Positions 26,504 to 34,112 of a stretch of 64,000 bases of DNA are shown one piece after another (position 1 is the stretch's first letter; the number at the start of each line of letters is the position of its first letter). The notes under the pieces are model-generated. The model saw only the letters and a list, made by a program, of their open reading frames with translations. It was not told the DNA's origin and did no database searches. The stretch covers positions 248,001 through 312,000 of the forward strand of contig CAVYDJ010000001.1 of the NCBI GenBank assembly GCA_963767285.1. Direction: 5' to 3'. The position numbers and the translations under genes are program-made. This stretch comes from WHSW01 sp963767285 (GTDB taxonomy: Bacteria > Actinomycetota > Thermoleophilia > Solirubrobacterales > 70-9).

Positions 26504-27581
26504 CACTGTCTCCTCTCGTTACCGCGGCCTGGACCGCGACCGTGTGTTCCGGTCGCCATCCGACGACCACCTCCCGCCCGACCTGTGCGAGCGCCTCCGC
26601 GGAGGACGTCTCGAGGTTCTGGCGGACGACTTGAAGTTCTCCCCCGGCGTCGAGCGTGACCAGGTAGCGGGTGATCATCCCCGCGTAGGCGACGTCGCGG
26701 ACCCGGCCCGTCTCGGTCTGCATTCCGTCGGCGGCCTCGCCGCGATCGAGCAGGCGCACCTTCTCCGGGCGCACCGTGAAGGTGCGCCCGTCGCGCTCGA
26801 GCACGTTGGAGACGCCGACGAAGCCGGAGACGAAGGGGTTGGCGGGCTTCTCGTAGACGTCGGCCGGGGTTCCGACCTGCTCGATCCGGCCCTCGTTGAA
26901 GACGGCGACCCGGTCGGACATCGTCAGCGCCTCCTCCTGGTCATGGGTGACGTAGACGAAGGTGATTCCGACCTCGCCCTGGATCTGCTTGAGCTCGACC
27001 TGCATCTGCTCGCGCAGCTTCAGGTCGAGGGCACCGAGCGGCTCGTCGAGCAGCAGCACGCGGGGCCGGTTGACGATCGATCGCGCCAGGGCGACCCGCT
27101 GGCGCTGGCCGCCGGAGAGCTCCGCCGGCTTGCGGTCCGCGTAGCCGGTCAGGCGCACCATTTCCAGCGCCTCGTCGCGGCGTGTGGCGCGCTCGCCCTT
27201 CGCGACCTTGCGCACGCGCATCCCGTACTCGACGTTCTCGCCCACAGTCATATGCGGAAACAGCGCGTAGTCCTGGAACACCGTGTTGACCTCGCGGTCA
27301 TACGGCGCCAACCCTCCGACGTCCTCGCCGCCGAGTTCGACCGTCCCCGAGTCGGGGATCTCGAAGCCGGCGATCATCCGCAGCGTCGTGGTCTTGCCCG
27401 ACCCCGATGGCCCGAGCATCGTGAAGAACTCGCCGCGGCCGATCTCCAGATCGACTCCGGCCACGGCGACGACGTCGCCGTATGTCTTGCGAACGCCGCG
27501 CAGGCGGATGTCGGGGACCGCCTCGGTGGCGGTCGCCCCCTCGGCCTGCGGTGCCGCCGCGGGCGAGCTCATCTGCTCCAT
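26496..27581 (-). CDS. potA: Polyamine-type ABC transporter ATP-binding protein
   Basis: 361 residues from ATG 27581 (a TTG three codons upstream is also open). Walker A is LGPSGSGKTTTLRMIAGF, the Q-loop is VNTVFQDYALFPHMTV, the signature is ELSGGQRQRVALARSIV, Walker B is VLLLDEPLGALD and the switch is VTHDQEEAL. A C-terminal TOBE-like domain (FTVRPEKVRLLDRG, WRPEHTVAV) identifies the PotA/FbpC/UgpC branch. The gene order potA-D-B-C supports polyamine import. It leads the operon, with a TTGACA-type promoter and hairpin upstream. Confidence 0.9.
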   Translation of the reverse strand: MEQMSSPAAAPQAEGATATEAVPDIRLRGVRKTYGDVVAVAGVDLEIGRGEFFTMLGPSGSGKTTTLRMIAGFEIPDSGTVELGGEDVGGLAPYDREVNTVFQDYALFPHMTVGENVEYGMRVRKVAKGERATRRDEALEMVRLTGYADRKPAELSGGQRQRVALARSIVNRPRVLLLDEPLGALDLKLREQMQVELKQIQGEVGITFVYVTHDQEEALTMSDRVAVFNEGRIEQVGTPADVYEKPANPFVSGFVGVSNVLERDGRTFTVRPEKVRLLDRGEAADGMQTETGRVRDVAYAGMITRYLVTLDAGGELQVVRQNLETSSAEALAQVGREVVVGWRPEHTVAVQAAVTRGDSDA

Positions 27582-27636
27582 TGCGTACAAACGCGAACCG
27601 GCTTCAACCGTGCTGACGCTATCCGAACCGTCGAAG

Positions 27637-27656
27637 CCGTGCCACTTTCGGCACGG
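27637..27656 (-). promoter_or_regulatory. Perfect inverted repeat in the potA leader
   Basis: CCGTGCC and GGCACGG (7-base-pair perfect dyad) flank ACTTTC, 56 bases before the potA ATG and just downstream of a predicted -10. The position suits a repressor operator or a leader hairpin. The binding factor is unknown; the PucR regulator at 8.3 kb is one candidate, by function only. I saw no copy of the dyad in front of the aminotransferase gene. Confidence 0.4.
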
Positions 27657-27671
27657 ACAAAGATCGGCGGG

Positions 27672-27699
27672 TCCGTAGGCCGGTTAGGCACGTTGTCAA
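27672..27699 (-). promoter_or_regulatory. Possible promoter of the pot operon
   Basis: On the minus strand, a perfect TTGACA (27699-27694) is followed after 16 bases by TACGGA (27677-27672), a weak -10. The -35 overlaps the azlD stop codon, so the pot operon could be transcribed separately from azlCD. Confidence 0.35.
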
Positions 27700-28010
27700 C
27701 CCAGGAGGCGAACGAGCGCGGTGACCAGTGCCGCCAGCACGACCACGGGCAGCAGCTTGCCGCCCGCGCGCAGGGCGATCGCCGCGGCGCCGACTCCGGC
27801 GATCCGAGCGTCGATCTCGAGCGAGCCGCCCTCGGGTGCTCCGAGGGTCTGAATCACCACCAACGCGGCGAGCAACGCCGGGGCGACGAGCGCGATCACG
27901 CCCATCGCCGGCGCCGGGAGCTCGCGGCCGCCGAGCAGCAGCGGCCCGGACGCGCGGATCGCGGCCGTGGCCACGGTCAGCACGGCGATCGTGATCCAGA
28001 TCTCGGTCAC
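27696..28010 (-). CDS. azlD: AzlD family branched-chain amino acid export subunit
   Basis: 104 residues, GTG start at 28010 overlapping the azlC stop (GTGA). Four hydrophobic helices with the AzlD signature region ITIAVLTVATAAIRASGPLL and the end LPVVVLAALVTALVRLLG. AzlD pairs with AzlC to export branched-chain or related amino acids. The frame is open upstream within azlC, but only this start fits the family length. Confidence 0.85.
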   Translation of the reverse strand: MTEIWITIAVLTVATAAIRASGPLLLGGRELPAPAMGVIALVAPALLAALVVIQTLGAPEGGSLEIDARIAGVGAAAIALRAGGKLLPVVVLAALVTALVRLLG

Positions 28011-28693
28011 TTCGCAGATCCCTCCGGCGCCGGCGGCCGCCTCAGCCCGAGCAGCGCCGTCGCCGAGGCGGCGATCACCGGCACCCCGGCCGGCGTGAAC
28101 GGGATCAGCACCAGCGCGATCAGCGCCCCTAGTCCAGCGACCACGCTCGGGAGGCCCGGGCGCAGCTCGCCCTCGACCAGCAGGCAGAGGAAGAAGGCGG
28201 GGAAGAGGGCGTCGAGCCCGAGCGCCGCCGGATCCCCGATCAGGTCGCCGGCGAAGACGCCGATCGCGGTGCCGCCCACCCAGCAGGGATACGACGGGAG
28301 GGTCGCACCGACCATGAACACCGGGTCGAAGCGGCCGCCGCCACGGCTCGCGGCGGCCCAGGAGAAGTCGATCAACGCCTGGCCGACCGCGGCGCGCCGC
28401 AGCCAACCGCCGCGAAGGGAGGGGGCCAGGGCGATGCCCATCGGCACGTAGCGGAGGTTGAGCAGGATCCCGGCGGTGATCGCCGCGCCTGCTCCGCCCC
28501 CCGCCGCCAGCACGGCGGTGGCGGCGAACTGCGCCGAGCCGGCGAACAGCAGAGCCGACATCACGATCGGCGCCACGTTGCCCATCAGCGGCTGGGCGAG
28601 GACTCCAAACGAGATCGCCAGCAGCAGGCCCGCGGCGGCGTATGGGATGCCGACGCGGACGCCGCGCCGGAAGCTGGGGGAGCGCTCAAACAC
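28007..28693 (-). CDS. azlC: AzlC family branched-chain amino acid permease
   Basis: 228 residues. RGVRVGIPYAAAGLLLAISFG and the FAGSAQFAATAVLAAG motif (about 50-65) are diagnostic of AzlC, followed by LNLRYVPMGIALAPSLRG and further helices. It forms a two-component exporter with AzlD. The GTG start at 28693 directly abuts an 11-base-pair hairpin and leaves no room for a normal ribosome-binding site. No other family-consistent start is visible. Confidence 0.87.
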   Translation of the reverse strand: MFERSPSFRRGVRVGIPYAAAGLLLAISFGVLAQPLMGNVAPIVMSALLFAGSAQFAATAVLAAGGGAGAAITAGILLNLRYVPMGIALAPSLRGGWLRRAAVGQALIDFSWAAASRGGGRFDPVFMVGATLPSYPCWVGGTAIGVFAGDLIGDPAALGLDALFPAFFLCLLVEGELRPGLPSVVAGLGALIALVLIPFTPAGVPVIAASATALLGLRRPPAPEGSAK

Positions 28694-28720
28694 GAAGGCC
28701 CGCCATTGTGGCGGGCCTTC
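28694..28720 (-). terminator. Strong hairpin after the NlpC/P60 gene
   Basis: GAAGGCCCGCC and GGCGGGCCTTC form a perfect 11-base-pair stem with a 5-base loop, 33 bases beyond the NlpC/P60 stop. Only a short GTGTTT follows rather than a T-run. On the minus strand its last base is immediately followed by the azlC GTG. Confidence 0.65.
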
Positions 28721-28752
28721 GAGAGGGTTCCTATTAGTTCTTCTGGGTCGAG

Positions 28753-29337
28753 CTACAAGCCGGCCGGATGGCGGGGGGTATACCCGCGTGAGGAGCGCAT
28801 CTCGGTGCTCCAGCCGGGGCCGTCACCGTCGGTCATCGAGGTGTCGAGCCGCAGGCCGGCGATCACCGCGTAGATGTGGCCCGAGTTGGAGTAGGTGGTG
28901 ATCCACCTGCCCTTGCCCGGCGCACCCCAGCGGTTGAACGATCCGGAGGGCATCGAGGCCTTGAGCAGCCCGGCGCCGGTGAGCGCGTAGCTGACCGAGC
29001 CCGAGCAGTCGTAGCAGCGGTCGACCCGGCGGGCGTGGCCGCCGCCGAGGCAGTAGGGCTTGCCCTTGACGATCTCGTTGGCGGCGTTGATCGCGCGCTG
29101 GACCTTCCGCGGCGCCGAGGCCGGCGGGATCGCAAACCCGTTCTTGATCTTCGCCGTCGGGCCGGCGGTCGTCTGGCCCGAGGTCGGCGGGGTCGTCCCG
29201 GTGCCGCCCATCCCGACGCCGCCGCTTCCCTTCGCCGCGAGCGCGGTGGAGGGGAGGGCGATCACGGCTGCCGTCGTGGCAATGGCAAGCGCCGCGCTCC
29301 GCCTTCGCTTTCGTCCTGATGTACGTGTGTAAGTCAA
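28753..29337 (-). CDS. NlpC/P60-type secreted peptidoglycan hydrolase
   Basis: 194 residues, TTG start. A Tat/Sec-like signal (RKRRRSAALAIATTAAVIALPSTALA) is followed by a Gly/Thr-rich linker and an NlpC/P60-like domain. The catalytic Cys lies in CYDCSGSVSYAL and the catalytic His in NSGHIYAVIAGLRLDTS. The family cleaves peptide crosslinks or stems in the cell wall. The 160-base leader carries a probable c-di-AMP riboswitch, which in actinobacteria commonly controls wall hydrolases of this kind. The domain is short (about 140 residues). Confidence 0.82.
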   Translation of the reverse strand: MTYTRTSGRKRRRSAALAIATTAAVIALPSTALAAKGSGGVGMGGTGTTPPTSGQTTAGPTAKIKNGFAIPPASAPRKVQRAINAANEIVKGKPYCLGGGHARRVDRCYDCSGSVSYALTGAGLLKASMPSGSFNRWGAPGKGRWITTYSNSGHIYAVIAGLRLDTSMTDGDGPGWSTEMRSSRGYTPRHPAGL

Positions 29338-29343
29338 CGGTTC

Positions 29344-29482
29344 CCTTTCGTCGGCCTACGGGGTTAGCTGACGGGCTGGCGCTGAAAGAGCCTGCGCCCC
29401 CGTCGCAGCGCGACGAGTTAGCCCCAAAACAGTTGGTTCCCCCGCTTCCGGGTTAGCCCGTGGGCGTCCCGGAACTCGGCTT
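29344..29482 (-). promoter_or_regulatory. ydaO-yuaA type c-di-AMP riboswitch
   Basis: On the minus strand the leader contains, in order, GCCGAGTTCCGGG, GCTAACCCGGAAGC, GGGGGAACCAACTG, TTTTGGGGCTAACTC and CCGTCAGCTAACCCCGTAGGC. It ends just before AAAGGGAA and the TTG start of the NlpC/P60 gene. The GGGGAACCA block, the GGGG(T/C)(G/T)AA block and the CCGTCAGCTAACC.CGTAGGC block are the conserved core of the ydaO class as I recall it. The family senses cyclic di-AMP, usually as an OFF switch. Identification is by eye, not covariance model. Confidence 0.8.
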
Positions 29483-29503
29483 TACCGGTTATCGAGTTGC
29501 GGC

Positions 29504-29532
29504 AGCCTACACACTTCGACGCAGGATTGCAA
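29504..29532 (-). promoter_or_regulatory. Promoter for the riboswitch-NlpC/P60 transcript
   Basis: Minus-strand TTGCAA (29532-29527), a 17-base spacer and TAGGCT (29509-29504), a good actinobacterial housekeeping-type pair. Predicted start near 29497 gives a leader of about 160 bases containing the whole riboswitch. Nothing else is assigned between 29533 and 29621. Confidence 0.55.
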
Positions 29533-29621
29533 AGACCTGCTCACGAACTCGTGTGAATCTGCACATACGTCGCTTGCACGACGCCTACAGCTATATCGGC
29601 GAACGGGCGTTCGCCCAACGA

Positions 29622-29930
29622 TCAAGACGCAGAGGCGACGGGTGCGATGGCGGGGTTGGCCTCCGCCCAGGCGACGATGGCCTTCGAGTCGGCGAGGACC
29701 TCGCCATCGTCGAGCACGAGGACCGGGACGGTCGGCGAGCCGGTCAGCTCCTCGACCTCCTTGCGGCCATCGGTCTTGTGTTGGAATAGCTTCGGCCCGA
29801 CGCCGAGGCCGTGGACCTTCTCGACCTCCGGCTCGTAACCGGCGTCCTTCAGCGCGTGGTAGGCGTTGGCGCAGGGATGGCCCCCGGGCCGCGGCGTTTG
29901 AAAGGTCCCCCAGCAGATGTAGAGCTTCAT
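29622..29930 (-). CDS. Glutathione S-transferase N-terminal-like (thioredoxin-fold) protein
   Basis: 102 residues forming one thioredoxin-like domain: MKLYICWGTFQTPRPGGHPCANAYHALKDAG (first part MKLYICWGTFQ) with a single reactive-position Cys in GGHPCANAYHAL. TVPVLVLDDGEVLADSKAIVAW carries the cis-Pro and the (D/E)S glutathione-binding motif. There is no C-terminal helical GST domain, so it is a stand-alone N-terminal-type or glutaredoxin-like protein. It starts at ATG 29930, divergent from the repeat-protein gene. Confidence 0.75.
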   Translation of the reverse strand: MKLYICWGTFQTPRPGGHPCANAYHALKDAGYEPEVEKVHGLGVGPKLFQHKTDGRKEVEELTGSPTVPVLVLDDGEVLADSKAIVAWAEANPAIAPVASAS

Positions 29931-29970
29931 GGCCCCAGCCTATCCAGGGAGCGGTGGTAAGGTCGAAATC

Positions 29971-30834
29971 GTGTCGAGCAGACGCCGGCTGACCCTCCTC
30001 ATCGCTGTGAGCCTCGCGGCGATTGCCGCCGGCAGCGCGCAGGCGCTCACCGTGAAGAGCTATTCGACCTACCTCGGCGAGGTTCGGACGACGCTCGGGC
30101 AGTGGCATGGGGCCATCGAGGGCTGGCGGGGACATCACTTCATGATCACGCCCGATTCGTCGAACACGGCAGATGCAGCCGCCCTCCAGTCGCTGCTCAA
30201 CCAGTGGTGGGGCGGGCTCGAGCACGAGCACGGCGGCCACATCCTGCTCGAGCCGACCGCGGCCGCCACCGATTCCGTGTTCGATCTCCACTCGCTGCTC
30301 AACCAATGGCAGAACGCGATCGAGGCTTGGCGCGGCGGCCACATCATCCTCGAGCCGCCTGGGCCGTACACCTTCGCATCGACCCCGAAGAAGACAGGCA
30401 GTTTCACCCTCAAGCCGAAGGCGCCCACTGTGGCTGTCGGCGAGCGCGCCGACTACGAGATCGGCTGGAAGGTGCCGAAGCCCAACAACTGGCACGACCT
30501 GAAGACGATCGACTTCCGCGTCTGCGAAGACAAGCGCCTGCTGCTCGTCCGATGGGACGAGCTCGAGAACACGCTCTTCCTGCAGGACGGAAGGACGGTG
30601 GCGGCCGGCGAGGTCGGGGAGGACAAGACCCTCCAGGTCCCGACCGCGGAGCTGGAGCTGGGATCGAGCTCGGTCACGGGAAACGGCGAGACCGGGCGGA
30701 AGGTGAAGCTCGTCCTCGATCTCACCTTCAAGCGCCGGGCCGCCGGCACCGAGTGCGACCTGATGCTCGCCGCCGCCGACGACCTCGGCAACCGCGACCC
30801 GTACAAGCGCGCCGGGACTATCCGGATCGGCTAG
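29971..30834 (+). CDS. Secreted protein with three 34-residue Trp/His-rich repeats
   Basis: 287 residues from GTG 29971 (SSRRRLTLLIAVSLAAIAAGSAQA signal peptide; the ATG at 29929 would place 14 extra residues before it). Residues about 28-129 form three repeats of exactly 34 residues with the consensus LLxQWxxAIExWRGGHIxLEP. The C-terminal region (about 135-285) looks like a beta sandwich (VAVGERADYEIGWKVPKP, LVLDLTFKRRAAGTECDLML). I do not recognise either part. The stop TAG overlaps the penicillin acylase stop on the other strand. Confidence 0.65.
   Translation: MSSRRRLTLLIAVSLAAIAAGSAQALTVKSYSTYLGEVRTTLGQWHGAIEGWRGHHFMITPDSSNTADAAALQSLLNQWWGGLEHEHGGHILLEPTAAATDSVFDLHSLLNQWQNAIEAWRGGHIILEPPGPYTFASTPKKTGSFTLKPKAPTVAVGERADYEIGWKVPKPNNWHDLKTIDFRVCEDKRLLLVRWDELENTLFLQDGRTVAAGEVGEDKTLQVPTAELELGSSSVTGNGETGRKVKLVLDLTFKRRAAGTECDLMLAAADDLGNRDPYKRAGTIRIG
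30052..30357 (+). repeat. Three 102-base coding repeats (34 residues each)
   Basis: The glutamines of the three QW motifs fall at residues 44, 78 and 112, a strict 34-residue period. Cores: LGQWHGAIEGWRGHHFMITP, LNQWWGGLEHEHGGHILLEP, LNQWQNAIEAWRGGHIILEP. The last two are most alike in DNA as well (GCTCAACCA.TGG), suggesting recent duplication. Confidence 0.75.
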
Positions 30835-33215
30835 CGCCCGAGCGCCACGGCCTGGTTCCAGGTCCCGCGGTCGAAGAAGGGCAGGTCCGGGGCCGAACCG
30901 GCGCCCTGGGCGGAGACCTCGTACATGCGCCGCGGCTCGCGCCAGGCGGCGGCGTCGGGCGTCCCGAACCGTTCGGTGAGCGCGGCGGCGGTCGCGTTAG
31001 CGGCGCGGGCGTAGGCGCGGGCGCCGAACGCCTGCAGGGCCAGCGATTCGCCGTTGGTGATGTCGAATTGGTGTGAGCTGCCGGTGTTGCCGCCGAGATC
31101 CGCGGCGGCGTCGCGGTCGCTCATCGGCGCGAGCAGGATCGCCTCCAGGCGATCCTTGAACTCTTCCCAGGTCGCAACCCCGGGGTCGACCGTTCCGGCC
31201 TCGTCGGCCGCCGCGTAGTCGCCGTTCCAGTCCAGCAGGACGCGGAGCGCGGCGCGACCGGTGTCGTCAGCCAGCTTCGACGCACGCACCAGCAGGCGCC
31301 GGTTGACGAACGGGAACTGCTGGGCGGTGGTGCCGGAGGTCTCGGCGATCGCCTTCGAGCGCTCGTAGCTGGGGTCCTGGGCGACCTCGTGGACCAGCGA
31401 CTGCAGGATCCGGACCCGGTGCAGCGGCCCGGCGAGCCGCTCGAGCGCCTCCGAGTCGCCGTTCGTCCAGCCGGCCGACGGCAGGTTGTTCCAGTTCGCG
31501 AGCCAGCCCTGCGCCGGGTTGATCACGTGCGGCGTGCGCTTGCGGGGCAATAGGCCGCGCCACTCGGCCCGCCCGTCGCCGGGATACGGAAGCCGCTCGT
31601 CCCAGCGCCGCGGGCGCAGCGGGTGCAGCCCCGGATGCCAGTAGCCGATCGAGCCGTGGTCGTCGGCGGCGATCACGTTCTCATTCCAGGTGACCTGGCG
31701 CATCGCGCGATCGACCTTGCCGACGCTGGTCGCGTCGTTCAGCTTCGTCAGCCCGACGATCGTCTCCAGCTCACGGCCCCAGACCGCGTAGCGGCGGGCG
31801 AGCGCGACGCCCTCGCCGGTCACCTGGACCGGCCCGTGGACGGTGCGGCAGATCCGCTGGGTGACCGATCCCGCGGGAGCGCCGGGGTCGGTGACCAGGT
31901 CGGGGAGATCGGTGGCCGGGGTGCTGTAGGTAAAGACCTCGTCGCGGCAATCCATCTGCCGCTCGGAGCCCTTGAAGCGGTAGGTCTCCGGACCGGTGAG
32001 CTTCTCCACGTAGAGGTCGTCCTCGTCGGAGAGCCCGGAGGTGAAGCCCCACGCGAGGTGATCGTTGTGGCCGATCCCGACGAGCGGCACCCCCGCGGCG
32101 CTAACGCCGCGCAGGTTCGGCTGGACGGGCGAGTGGAGCTCGAACTCGACGAACAGCTCCGGAATCGAGAAGCCGAGCTGGGGTCCGTTGAAGAGGTAGG
32201 CGCGCTTGCGCTCCGGATCCTGGATCGCCCACATGAACGAACCGCCGTGGGGCAGGATCGAGGTCAGCCCGGCGCCCGGTGCACCCGCCGTCCGGGTCTG
32301 AACCGGGATCTGGGTCGCGGTGTCAGTCGCCGCCGAGAGGTCGGTGCGGGCCAGGAAGTCGTGTGAGCGCTCGAAGCCGACTCGCTCGTCGCGCCGGCTG
32401 CGGCCCGGCTGGGACGGGAACTTCCCCTCCGAGCGCGGGACGGTGATCCGCGGCCGCTTCGAGTGAACGGGCAGCAGCCGGTCGAAGTTCTCCGGCCCGA
32501 GCGCCTCCAGGTCGCGCGCGTTGGCGAGCTCGCGGCCGTCGCTCGACGGCACCGTGCGAGCCAGGTAGATGCCGACCCGGGCGCTGTCGCGCAGCGTCCA
32601 CGGGGCGATCGGCAGATCGGAGAGGGCGACGAACTCCCCCGGCAGGTCCGGGAACCCGGGCGAGGTGACGTGGTCGATCCAGGCGTTGATCCCGTCGCGA
32701 TAGGCCTCGATGCGGGTGTGCAGGTTGGCCGGGATCGCGGCGACCATCGAGTCGATCTCGGCGTCGGTGTAGTAGTCGCGACGGGCGATCAGGTCGTCGT
32801 CGAGGTAGGTCGAGCCGAGGATCTCGGCCAGCCGCCCGCTGGTGGCGCGGCGGAACAGCTCGAGCTGGAAGAGCCGATCCTGGGCGACGGCGTACCCGAC
32901 CCCCCACCAGGCGTCGTAATCGCTGCCGGCGGTCACAGCGGGGACGCCGTATTGATCGCGCACGATCGAGACCCCGGGCCGCGGCGACTCGGTCACGCCC
33001 GGTTGGTCGAACAGCGCCGACTTGTATTCGAAGTTGTTGTAGAGCTCGATCTGGTCGGTCAGGTGGGGCGAGCCGGTCCCAGACGCGACCCCGGCGATCG
33101 AGACATGACCGCTCTGCCCCGGCGGCAGCACGTCCTCGGCCTCGAGCACCCTGGCCTGCGTGGGCGTCACAACGCACGCCCAGGCGACGGCGATGAGGGA
33201 GACCCGGCGCAGCAC
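30831..33215 (-). CDS. Penicillin acylase family (Ntn hydrolase, S45) protein
   Basis: 794 residues from GTG 33215 (signal peptide RRVSLIAVAWACVVTPTQA); the frame stays open further upstream without family similarity. The alpha-subunit region has SIVRDQYGVPAVTAGSDYDAW and GYAVAQDRLFQLELFRRATSGRLAE. The autocatalytic nucleophile Ser is in PHGGSFMWAI, followed by NGPQLGFSIPELF. The beta subunit contains VGIGHNDHLAWGFTSG, TWNENVIAADDHGSIGYWHPG and the GNTGSSHQF region. Members are exported, self-cleave, and hydrolyse amides such as acyl-homoserine lactones, beta-lactam side chains or cyclic lipopeptides. The substrate is unknown. Confidence 0.9.
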   Translation of the reverse strand: MLRRVSLIAVAWACVVTPTQARVLEAEDVLPPGQSGHVSIAGVASGTGSPHLTDQIELYNNFEYKSALFDQPGVTESPRPGVSIVRDQYGVPAVTAGSDYDAWWGVGYAVAQDRLFQLELFRRATSGRLAEILGSTYLDDDLIARRDYYTDAEIDSMVAAIPANLHTRIEAYRDGINAWIDHVTSPGFPDLPGEFVALSDLPIAPWTLRDSARVGIYLARTVPSSDGRELANARDLEALGPENFDRLLPVHSKRPRITVPRSEGKFPSQPGRSRRDERVGFERSHDFLARTDLSAATDTATQIPVQTRTAGAPGAGLTSILPHGGSFMWAIQDPERKRAYLFNGPQLGFSIPELFVEFELHSPVQPNLRGVSAAGVPLVGIGHNDHLAWGFTSGLSDEDDLYVEKLTGPETYRFKGSERQMDCRDEVFTYSTPATDLPDLVTDPGAPAGSVTQRICRTVHGPVQVTGEGVALARRYAVWGRELETIVGLTKLNDATSVGKVDRAMRQVTWNENVIAADDHGSIGYWHPGLHPLRPRRWDERLPYPGDGRAEWRGLLPRKRTPHVINPAQGWLANWNNLPSAGWTNGDSEALERLAGPLHRVRILQSLVHEVAQDPSYERSKAIAETSGTTAQQFPFVNRRLLVRASKLADDTGRAALRVLLDWNGDYAAADEAGTVDPGVATWEEFKDRLEAILLAPMSDRDAAADLGGNTGSSHQFDITNGESLALQAFGARAYARAANATAAALTERFGTPDAAAWREPRRMYEVSAQGAGSAPDLPFFDRGTWNQAVALGR

Positions 33216-33273
33216 GCGGAGCAGGCTAGGTGGGCCGCGCCGCGTGTGCGCCGGTTCGTCTAGCGTCCACGCC

Positions 33274-34071
33274 GTGGACCTCGAGGGCAAGACCGCGCTG
33301 CTGACGGGCGCGACGGGCGGCCTCGGCCGGGCGATCGCCGAGGCGCTCGCCGCGAAGGGGACGACCCTGATCCTCAGCTCCCGCAAGGGCCCCGAGCTCG
33401 ACGAGCTCGCCCTGTCGCTGCCCGGCGGCCCCCACCGGACCGTGGTGAGCGACCTCGCCGAGGAGGGTGAGGCGCTGCGGCTCCTCGAGGCGGCGGGCGA
33501 GATCGACGTCCTCGTCGCCAACGCCGGGCTGCCGGCTTCCGGGCGCCTCGACGGCTTCACCCAGGAGCACCTCGGCCGCGCCCTGCGGGTCAACCTCGAG
33601 TCCCCGGTCCGGATGACCCGTGAGCTGCTCCCGCGCTTTCTCGAGCGCGACTCCGGACACTTCGTCTACGTCTCGTCGATCTCCGGCAAGGCGGCAACTG
33701 CGCGCGCGTCGCTCTATGCGGCGACCAAGTTCGGCCTCCGCGGCTTCGCCTTCTGCCTGCGCGAGGACCTGCGGCCGACCAGCGTCGGGGCGTCCGTGAT
33801 CAGCCCCGGTGCGATCGCCGACGCCGGGATGTTCGCCGACTCGAAGGCCGACGCGCCGCCGCTCATGGGGACCGGCAAGCCCGAGCAGGTCGGCGACGCC
33901 GTCGTCCGGGCGATCAAGCAGGACCGTGCCGAGATCACGGTCGCCCCGCTGCGCCAGCGGATGCTCTCACGCTTTGCCGTCAACGCGCCGGAGTTGTCCG
34001 GGAAGCTCGCGGGGCAGATGGCGACCAGGGTCGCCGACGAGATCGCATCCGGGCAGACCGACAAACGCTGA
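33274..34071 (+). CDS. Short-chain dehydrogenase/reductase
   Basis: 265 residues from GTG 33274 (DLEGKTALLTGATGGLGRAI). The cofactor loop is TGATGGLG, then VLVANAGLPASG. The catalytic set is Ser in YVSSISGKAAT, then YAATK, in correct spacing. A classical SDR for an unknown alcohol or ketone. Tail ends VADEIASGQTDKR. It lies just upstream of aconitase on the same strand (42 bases), which does not suggest a shared pathway. Confidence 0.87.
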   Translation: MDLEGKTALLTGATGGLGRAIAEALAAKGTTLILSSRKGPELDELALSLPGGPHRTVVSDLAEEGEALRLLEAAGEIDVLVANAGLPASGRLDGFTQEHLGRALRVNLESPVRMTRELLPRFLERDSGHFVYVSSISGKAATARASLYAATKFGLRGFAFCLREDLRPTSVGASVISPGAIADAGMFADSKADAPPLMGTGKPEQVGDAVVRAIKQDRAEITVAPLRQRMLSRFAVNAPELSGKLAGQMATRVADEIASGQTDKR

Positions 34072-34112
34072 GCGGAGTGTGATCCCCGGCCGAGGGGGAA
34101 TACGCTGAAGGT

